64,000 nucleotides of DNA, taken from contig JBAIAC010000023.1 in assembly GCA_037349315.1 (NCBI GenBank), positions 38,489,501-38,553,500 on the forward strand. The letters run 5' to 3'. Positions within the stretch are counted from its first letter, which is position 1, and each line of letters begins with the position of its first letter. The notes under the pieces were generated by a model, which saw only the letters and a list, made by a program, of their open reading frames with translations, was not told the DNA's origin and did no database searches. Below, one piece after another: positions 56,346-64,000 of this stretch. The stretch comes from Chelydra serpentina (taxonomy: Eukaryota; Chordata; Testudines; Chelydridae). The position numbers and the translations under genes are program-made.

Positions 56346-58786
56346 GTCTAAATAGACAAGCTGAAAGAGGGGGCTGACTATGCAGCAGAGAAGCAGTGAT
56401 AGTCGGTTGTGCCTGGTTTGCTGACTTGGGTGATGGTAGGGGTGGGTGTGATTTTTTTTTAAGGGTGAGAACCCAGTAAGGGCTATGGTACTGAGAGCGC
56501 GAAAGGGGGGCACTGGGGGGAAGAAAAGGGAGACGGTCTGCGCGTAGAGGAACGCGGTTGGGTGGGACGGGGACAGGGTCACGCTGCTGGTAAGCAGAAG
56601 GTTGAGAAGAGCAAGAATCTCCAGGACAGGACACAGAGGTGGCGGGGACGGTTGTGTCGCTGCTCCTCTCGGTGCCTGGCTCTGCGTTCCCCGGCACACC
56701 TGGTCAGTGCTGGCTTGCACTCACTCAGTAACCCCTAGGCATGAAGCAGTGGGGTGGGGGGGGTGCTGTACTTGAGCATCTGAAACAATGGGGCTGGGGA
56801 TTGATGGGGGGAGGGGGAGAGGATGTGGTCACACAGGTCTTTGTGCCCTTACCATGGCTGTGCGGCATGTGCCATCAAATGCTGCCCCTGCCCTTTACGC
56901 TGAGCACAAGGCTTTGCCCCCTACCTGTCCCTTCCCCACCGGCCAAGCCCAGAGTATGCCATAGTACCCCCCGAGGCGTGCAAGAGCAGGGCATTGGCGG
57001 TGGCGACGAGAGGCTTTGCTGGGCTCCGATGCCGGTACTGGCAGGGGTAGGGTGACCAGATCAGGGGGACTTTGTCTTGTACAGGCACCTATTACCCACC
57101 CCCACGCGGATTTTTTCACCCTAGCCACAGGAGTTCTTGCACTACCTGCCTCCTCTACAGTGGCTTCAGGGGGAGGTTAACCTAATACCTGGAGGAGGAA
57201 AGGCGCTTGGGGGGGGCCCTCTGCCCTACTTCTCCTTTCCCCCCGGACTAAGGCTCTGAGCCTGACTGCGGTGGGGAGCACATTCCCCACCCCCACACAC
57301 CACTGGCCCAGCCGCCCGCCCCCACCCCCTCCTCCCTGACCACTGGCTGGCGCGCACTCTCTCTCACACCCCAACCTACCTGAGCCCTGCCACTCCCCCA
57401 CCCCTTTTTGACCAAAGTGAGCCTCTGTCTCCTTTGCACAAATGGGCCAGCTGCCCACTGCCACCAAAAAAAGTTCAGCGGTTGGGGCAGGGCTTAAAAA
57501 AGGGACAGTCCTGGCCACAAATGGGCACTCTAGGCTGTAGTAAGAGCCACCCATGGAGCCCAGGCAGCTGTGGGCACCCCAGCCCCTCCACCTGTCCTGG
57601 GCCGGGGTGCCCACGAGCTGCCCCTGGCCCATGTCTCTGGTTAGGGCAAGTGGAGAGTCCAGGGGGGGTCCCCACAGCAGCGCAGTCTCCCTGCATTACT
57701 CTTAGCACAGCCCAGCTTCTGGACAGGTCAGGGGGCAGAGCCTGGGGGGATGGGGAGAAGCAGCCAGGGTGGAGCAGGGCGGGGGGAGCATGGTGCCCAA
57801 ATAAATCTTAATCCACCTCTGCCGCCCGCCCCCCCACACACACACCCCCAACAACCAAGCAGTGTGAAGGCTGCAGTCCCAACGCCTTAGGTGCTAATAT
57901 TGTCCCTCCGTGCTGTGGGGCGGAAAAAGACTCTAGTTATGCCTGTACCAGGGCTAAGGTTGATGCAGGGCCGGCAGGGATACACCTGACATTTTTCCCC
58001 GTCAGCCAGGAATTGTATTGGCCCCCTCCCTGCATAGGGGGTTGTTTCGGCCACAGCGCCTCTGCTCCTAGCCCCGAAATGCCCCCACTAGCCTGCAGCC
58101 GAGGCGTCCATGGGGAGCTGGATGAGCCGCGTACCATGCAGCTGGTAGGACACGCTCTCCCCCAGGCTCAAGGCTAGTCCTCTGTGCTACAGCCCCTTTA
58201 CCGTAGACTGCATCAAGAGGCGGCCAGTTCCCTCACTTGGGCTCAACCCCTCCACTTTGTGCACGTACACAGCAGGGCAAAGCCAGCATGTCACAGCCTA
58301 GCCCAGCGCTCTGCTGCCCCGCTGGTCTGGGCCGTGTCAGCCCTTTTCGCCTCAGCCTCACGTTCAGGTGTAGTGGCGGCAAGCGAGCAGGCTCCAGCTG
58401 GCATGGCCCATGAGAAAGCAAGAGCGTATCTGGGGCTAAAGGAACAATGCATCGCATGCTGCATGGACGCTCCAACGTGCGTTGGCTGCAGGGTTAGGTT
58501 GGGTCTCACAGGTCACTTTGAAAGTGTCCCCTTAGTTCTGTAAGAATTAGCAAGGGAGGCCGGGCTAATGTTGGCTAGCGAAATAACAGCGCTGCAAGGC
58601 CGGACAAGCGACAGTGTGCTCATGGCAGCATCACTTAGGCAAACTGAGGCAGCAAAAAGACTGTCTTCTTATGTTAGAGAAGACTTTGTACCACAGCTCA
58701 TGTGTTTCCGCTGTTTTTCATTGCCCTCTGGTGTAGGTTAGGGCCTCTCTCACTCTCTCATCAGTACAGGGAGCTTTGTGTTCATG
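56346..58786. other. Intergenic, repeat-rich, no gene found
   Basis: GC-rich and CA/CC-rich DNA. At 57047-57123 a piece starts TAGGGTGACCAGATCAG and ends TTTTTTCACCCTAG, a damaged relative of the MITE at 16992. Many overlapping open frames (for example 57177-57632, 58184-58543) have low-complexity composition and no recognisable domain, so I do not call genes. Confidence 0.55.
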
Positions 58787-59346
58787 ATTAAGGCTTCATA
58801 TTTTTCATGGAGGTCACGGACGCCGTGACTTTCCGTGACTTCTGCCGCAGCTGGTGTGGCAGAGTCCAGCGGCGGCCTGAGCAGCTCAGGCAGGACCTGG
58901 GTCAGTTTCCTCCCCACCCCCAGCCCAATAGCAGCTGGAGTTTGGGGGAGGGGCTCAGGGCTGGGGTGAAAGGCAATGCTTACCTAGGCCCTTCCCCCAA
59001 AGAGCTATAGGAACTCCCCTCCCTCAGCTCCTAACTCGCCGCCCCCGCTGCTCCCATTGGCCGCAGCAGAACTGGGGCTTGGGGCAGAGCGGAGGCAGCA
59101 CACGGAGCTGGGTAGGGAGCCTGCCCCAGCCCCACCAACCCTCCCCCCCCCTCCCCCCCACGCCACACCCCTCCCAACACACATGGTGCCCCCTCAGGCC
59201 ACATCTCCCCAAAACACACCACACACCCCTTCCCCCAATTTTTTGTATATAGTACAAGGCATGGACAGGTCATGGGCCATGACGTTTTGTTTACTGCCCG
59301 TGGCCTGTCCGTGACTTTTAGTAAAAATACCCGTGACTAAAACGTA
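58787..59346. mobile_element. MITE-like element with GTCACGG termini
   Basis: The left end reads TTAAGGCTTCATATTTTTCA then GGAGGTCACGGACGCCGTGA. The right end reads GGCCTGTCCGTGACTTTTAG and TACCCGTGACTAAAACGTAG plus CCTTA. The ends are inverted with gaps. A GC-rich filler lies between. Directly adjoins the next MITE. Confidence 0.7.
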
Positions 59347-61162
59347 GCCTTAGGGCTACTCTACACTGGTAACGGTAAAGCGCTGCCGCAGCACCAGGGC
59401 CGCTGCAAGGATATTTTGCACCCTCGGTAGGGTGACCAGACGTCCCGATAAAATTGGGACCATCCCAATTTTTGACCATTTGTCCCGCGTGCCGACCGAT
59501 GGTCGGTGGGGACGCCTTTTGTCCCGATTTTCAGTTTTCGTCCGTCTTGGCGGCAGAGGCTTTTCTGTTTTTTTTCCCCCCGCTCAACAGTTTCCGGCGG
59601 CAGAGGTTTTTCCCCCTGCTCCTTGGCCCCTGACTGCACCCTTCTAGGACCCTACCCGTCCCCTGACTGCCCCAACTCTTATCCACACCCCTGCCTCCAG
59701 ACACACCCCCGGTACTCCCACGCCCCATCCAACCACTCCCCTCCTCCTCACAGGACCCCCAGAACTCCTGCCCCATCCAACCCCCCCCCCCACTCCCTGT
59801 CCCCTGACTGCTCCGATCCCTCTCCACACCCCCGCCCACGACAGAACCCCCCCCTCAGAACTCCTACCCCTTCCACCCCCCGTTCCCTGTCCCCTGACTG
59901 CTTCGATCCCTCTCCACACCCCCACCCAGACCGGCCCCCCCAGAACTCCCGACCCTTCCAACACCCCACCACTCCCTGTCCCCTGACTGCTCCAATCCCT
60001 CTCCACACCACCGCCCACGACAGAACCCCCCCCTCAGAACTCCCATCCCTTCCACCCCCCATTCCCTGTCCCCTGACTGCTCCAATCCCTCTCCACACCC
60101 CTGCCCCCTGACAGCCCCCCCAGAACTCCCACCCCTTCCACCCCCCATTCCCTGTCCCCTGACTGCTTCGATCCCTCTCCACACCCACACCCCGACCGGC
60201 CCCCCCAGAACTCCCGACCCTTCCAACACCCCACCGCTCCCTGTCCCGACTGCTCCGATCCTGCTCCACACACCCCCCACAACAGCCCCCCCCACAACTC
60301 CCGCCCCTTCCAACCCCCCGTTCCCTGTCCCCTGACTGCTCCGATCCCTCTCCACACCCCCGCCCCCTGACAGCCCCCCCAGAACTCCCGCCCCTTCCAA
60401 CCCCCCTGCTCCCTGGGACTCCCCTTACCATACTCCTGCCCCTGGAGCCGCTGGCTCCACGTCGGGGCAAGACGCTGCCGGGCTGCAGAGTGCTGAGGCA
60501 GCGGGAGTGGGCAGCAGCTGCTCACACTCTGTCCCAGGAGCACAGAACCCAAATGCGGTGAAGGGGGAGTCGGGGTATGCCCCCGGGCTGCGGTCCGGCA
60601 GCCCCCCCCCCCCCCAGCTCCTGCAGCGGATACGTGCGGGTGGCGGCCCCATGCGCCCCCCGGCTCCCTCCTCGGGCTCTGCGGCTCCCGGGAGTGTGAG
60701 CCGCCACCGCTGCCCCTCCTGGGGAGCTGCAGAGCCCGAGCGCGGCGAGGGGGGACCCGGGGGGTGCACGGGGGCTGGCGCCCGCCTGCATCTCCTGCAG
60801 GAGCGCCCCAGGGGGACGCCGGGACGCAGACCGGGCAGGAGGGGCGGGGGACGCGGCTGTTCCCCGCTAGCAGCGCTGCCGCCTTTGCTGGGCTGCTGCC
60901 CCCCCTGCACCGCGCCGGCTCCTCCATGGCTGGGGCTCGCCGCCCCCGCAAGCAGACGCTGTTTGGCGCCCCCAACCACTTGGCGCCCTAGGCGACCGCC
61001 TAGTTTGCCTAGTGGTTGCACCGGCCCTAGCTCCCAGCGCTGGTGCACCGTCTACACTGGCGCTTTACAGCGCTGAAACTTGCAGGCTCAGGGGGGTGTT
61101 TTTTCACACCCGAGTGAGAAAATTGCAGCGCTGTAAAGCAACAGTGTAGACAAGCCCTTACT
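59347..61162. mobile_element. Nested MITE block with inner repeat elements
   Basis: The outer ends TTAGGGCTACTCTACACTGG and CAGTGTAGACAAGCCCTTA are inverted. Inside, CAGGGCCGCTGCAAGGATAT (about 59394) and CTAGTGGTTGCACCGGCCCT (ending about 61028) are inverted ends of a second element. Inside this, TAGGGTGACCAGACGTCCCG (59428) starts a relative of the 16992 MITE. The middle holds a minisatellite (59745-60410) and GC-rich DNA. No gene. Confidence 0.7.
59745..60410. repeat. C-rich minisatellite, unit about 84-90 bp
   Basis: The block CCCTGTCCCCTGACTGCTCC followed by GATCCCTCTCCACACCC recurs at about 59795, 59885, 59974, 60064, 60150, 60239 and 60323. Spacers read AGAACTCCC, CCCCTTCCA. Almost no G-rich bases on this strand. 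Long minus-strand open frames rich in GEGSEQSGDRE are products of the repeat. Confidence 0.93.
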
Positions 61163-61487
61163 CATATTTCAACCCAGGACATGATTGTATGGCCAGGACA
61201 TGATTTTGCTAGACAATAGAGCATCCTAGGCACTGTTACTTAACCTAAAGCTCTGGACACTTCCCAGAGAAGGCAGGCCAGAGAAATAGCTCCCCTATTC
61301 ACAAACTAGAGACTTTTCCAAATACAGGATTACAGACATGTCCATATTAGCTACAAATTATTTGAGTGTATCTGATCACAACACACCAACATGAAGTCCC
61401 TCCCAGGAAAACCATGGTCTGTCTCTCTCCAGGGTAGAAATATAGATTAAGCTAGATACGTTTATGGAGGGGATGGTTTGATGCCGC
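61163..61487. other. Spacer before CR1 copy B
   Basis: Unique, mid-GC sequence of about 320 bases with no gene. The 5' border of the CR1 copy lies near its end (between about 61440 and 61490). Confidence 0.6.
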
Positions 61488-61937
61488 CCTGACCGGGAAA
61501 ACCGAGAGGTGTGCTGCTTGCCAGGGGCTAGGATTCGTGATGTGACGGAGAGACTGCCGAGACTCATCAAGCCCTCAGATCGCTACCCCTTCCTGCTTCT
61601 CCACGTGGGCACCAATGATACTGCCAAGAATGACCTTGAGCGTATTACTGCAGACTACGTGGCTCTGGGAAGAAGGATAAAGGAGTTTGAGGCGCAAGTG
61701 GTGTTCTCGTCCATTCTCCCTGTGGCAGGAAAAGGCCGGGGTAGAGACCGTCGAATCGTGGAAGTCAACGAATGGCTACGCAGATGGTGTCGGAGAGAAG
61801 GGTTTGGATTCTTTGACCATGGGATGGTGTTCCAAGAAGAAGGAGTGCTAGGCAGAGACGGGCTCCACCTGACGAAGAGAGGGAAGAGCATCTTTGGAAG
61901 CAGGCTGGCCAACCTAGTGAGGAGGGCTTTAAACTAG
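61488..61937 (+). CDS. CR1 ORF1 C-terminal esterase domain (truncated)
   Basis: The open frame reads [76 protein letters not shown] and ends RRALN with TAG at 61935-61937. It is an SGNH/GDSL-type esterase fold as described for CR1 ORF1. GTND is the block with the catalytic Asn and DGLH the block with Asp and His. The Ser block lies upstream of the truncation and is missing, so this copy cannot encode an active esterase. In intact elements the ORF1 protein binds RNA or lipid; its role is not settled. Confidence 0.85.
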   Translation, partial: PDRENREVCCLPGARIRDVTERLPRLIKPSDRYPFLLLHVGTNDTAKNDLERITADYVALGRRIKEFEAQVVFSSILPVAGKGRGRDRRIVEVNEWLRRWCRREGFGFFDHGMVFQEEGVLGRDGLHLTKRGKSIFGSRLANLVRRALN

Positions 61938-61992
61938 GTTCACCGGGGGAAGGAGACCAAAGCCCCGAGGTAAGTGGGGAAGTGGGATACCG

Positions 61993-64000
61993 GGAGGAAT
62001 CACAAGTAGGTGAGTGCAAGAGGGGAGGGCTCCTGCCCCATACTGGGAAAGCAGGACGATCGGTGAGTTATCTTAAATGCCTATACACAAATGCAAGAAG
62101 CCTGGGGAACAAGCAGGGAGAACTGGAAGTCCTGGCACAGTCAAGGAATTATGACGTAATTGGAATAACAGAGACTTGGTGGGATAACTCACACGATTGG
62201 AGTACTGTCATGGATGGATATAAACTGTTCAGGAAGGATAGGCAGGGCAGAAAAGGTGGGGGAGTTGCGTTGTATGTAAGAGAGCAGTATGACTGCTCAG
62301 AGCTCCAGTATGAAACTGCAGAAAAACCTGAGAGTCTCTGGATCAAATTGAGAAGTGTGAGCAACAAGGGTAATGTCGTGGTGGGAGTCTGCTACAGACC
62401 ACCAGACCAGGCGGATGAGGTGGATGAGGCTTTCTTCCAGCAACTAACAGAAGTTACTAGATCACAGGCCCTGGTTCTCATGGGTGACTTTAATCACCCC
62501 GACATCTGCTGGGAGAGCAATACAGCGGTCCACAGACAATCCAGGAAGTTTTTGGAAAGTGTAGGGGACAATTTCCTGGTGCAAGTGCTGGAGGAACCAA
62601 CTAGGGGAAAAGCTCTTCTTGACCTGCTGCTCACAAACAGGGAAGAAATAGTAGAGGAAGCAATAGTGGATGGGAACCTGGGAGGCAGTGACCATGAGAT
62701 GGTCGAGTTCAGGATCCTGACACAAGGAAGAAAGGAGAACAGTAGAATACAGAGCCTGGACTTCAGAAAAGCAGACTTTGACTCCCTCAGGGAACTGATG
62801 GGCAAGGTCCCCTGGGAGAATAACATGAGGGGGAAAGGAGTCGAGGAAAGCTGGCTGTATTTTAAAGAAACCTTATTGAGGTTGCAGGAACAAACCATCC
62901 CGATGTGTAGAAAGAAAAGTAAATATGGCAGGCGACCAGCTTGGCTTAACAGTGAAATCCTTGCTCGTCTTAAACACAAAAAAGCAGCTTACAAGAAGTG
63001 GAAGATTGGACAAATGACCAGGGAGGAGTATAAAAATATTGTTCAGGCATGCAGGAGTGAAATTAGGAAGGCCAAATCACACTTGGAGTTGCAGCTAGCT
63101 GGAGATGTTAGGAGTAACAAGAAGGGTTTCTTCAGGTATGTTAGCAACAAGAAGAAAGTCAAGGAACGTGTGGGCCCCTTGCTGAATGAGGGAGGGAACC
63201 TTGTGACAGAGGATGCGGAGAAAGCTAGTGTACTCAATGCTTTTTTTGCCTCTGTCTTCACAGACAAGGGCAGCTCCCAGATGGCTGCACTCCGCAGCAC
63301 GGTATGGGGAGGAGGTGACCAGCCCTCTGTGGAGAAAGAAGTAGTTCGGGACTATTTAGAAAAGCTGGACGAACACAAGTCCATGGGGCCGGATGCACTG
63401 CATCCGAGGGTGCTAAAGGAGTTGGCCGATGTGATTACAGAGCCATTGGCCATTATCTTTGACAAATCATGGCAATCGGGGGAGGTCCCGGATGACTGGA
63501 AAAAAGCTAATGTAGTGCCCATCTTTAAAAAAGGGAAGAAGGAAGATCCGGGGAACTACAGGCCAGTCAGTCTCACCTCAATCCCCGGAAAAATCATGGA
63601 ACAGGTCCTCAAGGAATCAATTTTGAACCACTTAAAGGAGGGGAAAGTGATCAGGAACAGTCAGCATGGATTCACCAAGGGCAAGTCATGCCTGACTAAC
63701 CTAATTGCCTTCTATGATGAGATAACTGGCTCTGTGGATGAGGGGAAAGCAGTGGATGTGCTATTTCTTGACTTTAGCAAAGCTTTTGATACAGTCTCGC
63801 ACAGCGTTCTTGCCAGCAAGTTAAAGAAGTATGGGCTGGATGAATGGACGGTAAGGTGGATAGAAAACTGGCTGGATGGTCGTGCTCAACGGGTAGTGAT
63901 CAATGGCTCCATGTCTAGTTGGCAGCCGGTATCAAGTGGAGTGCCCCAAGGGTCGGTGCTGGGGCCGGTTTTGTTCAATATCTTCATCAACGACCTGGAG
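61993..64000 (+). CDS. CR1 ORF2 (EN-RT), 3' part outside window
   Basis: It is open in one frame from the spacer after ORF1 to the window end. The exact start is uncertain; the frame runs through [20 protein letters not shown]. The endonuclease motif is intact: GITETWWD (Glu codon 62171-62173), GDFN and [10 protein letters not shown] motifs [17 protein letters not shown] and [11 protein letters not shown] are present; the window ends before FADD. Unlike copy A, the catalytic Glu is present, so this copy may encode a working ORF2 if the rest is intact. Confidence 0.9.

Larger units (their letters stand above)
61488..64000 (+). mobile_element. CR1 LINE copy B, cut by window end
   Basis: The element starts within ORF1, so it is 5'-truncated, and continues past the window. 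From 62009 it aligns base for base with copy A (offset 59865). I count about eight differences in about 1990 bases, so both are young members of one subfamily. Confidence 0.94.

Noticed and set aside
58184..58543. Open frame of 119 aa with several Cys and His
   Set aside because: No splice or promoter context and no domain I recognise; repeat-rich surroundings.
59748..60975. Long minus-strand open frames (up to 313 aa) rich in Gly, Glu, Ser and Arg
   Set aside because: They are periodic translations of the C-rich minisatellite and flanking GC-rich repeat DNA; stop codons are rare for compositional reasons.

Overview
The window looks like a vertebrate, sauropsid genome, most likely a turtle. 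The evidence is a set of nearly identical CR1 LINEs ending in ATTCTATG-type repeats, CR1/L3-like LINE tails, two DIRS-type elements and many hAT-like or MITE-like repeats of a kind I associate with turtle DNA. The species call is inference.

The single host gene is the 3' half of ATP11B, a class VI P4-ATPase (phospholipid flippase), on the + strand. I found ten consecutive coding exons by translation, splice-site consensus and exact phase matching: 7008-7110, 9618-9763, 15479-15538, 16334-16461, 20198-20336, 24803-24868, 25193-25296, 26577-26742, 41922-42055 and 45829-45910. Together they encode the end of the P domain, transmembrane segments 5-10 and the cytosolic C-terminus. Two further splice-bounded open segments (31922-32011 and 34961-35086) lie in the 15 kb intron before the last two exons. 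With an intron-retaining read-through of 41922-42055, they could give alternative C-terminal tails. The 3' UTR starts at 45911; its end is uncertain.

The introns are full of transposons. A young CR1 copy (2082-5053) keeps an open EN-RT reading frame but has Lys in place of the catalytic endonuclease Glu. Two DIRS-like tyrosine-recombinase retrotransposons (10160-14290 and 16740-19115) retain complementary parts: RT in the first, recombinase in the second. The first contains a poly(A)-tailed RPL37A retropseudogene and the second a 118-bp hAT MITE with a perfect 8-bp target duplication. A CR1/L3-like LINE (26925-28112, +) sits next to an older LINE on the minus strand (28645-30760). A 3353-bp hAT element with a ZMYM1-like transposase pseudogene (36793-40145) lies in the same large intron.

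Downstream of the gene (about 49-64 kb) I see no convincing host gene. This part holds AT-rich DNA, then a GC-rich stack of nested repeats: a 2.4-kb hAT element (53915-56345) carrying a 1.2-kb probable solo LTR (55110-56308), a nested repeat block with an approximately 88-bp minisatellite (58787-61162), and a second young CR1 copy (61488 to the window end) with its ORF1 esterase region and an open ORF2 with the endonuclease Glu intact. The two CR1 copies differ at only about eight of about 1990 aligned bases, so the subfamily moved recently.
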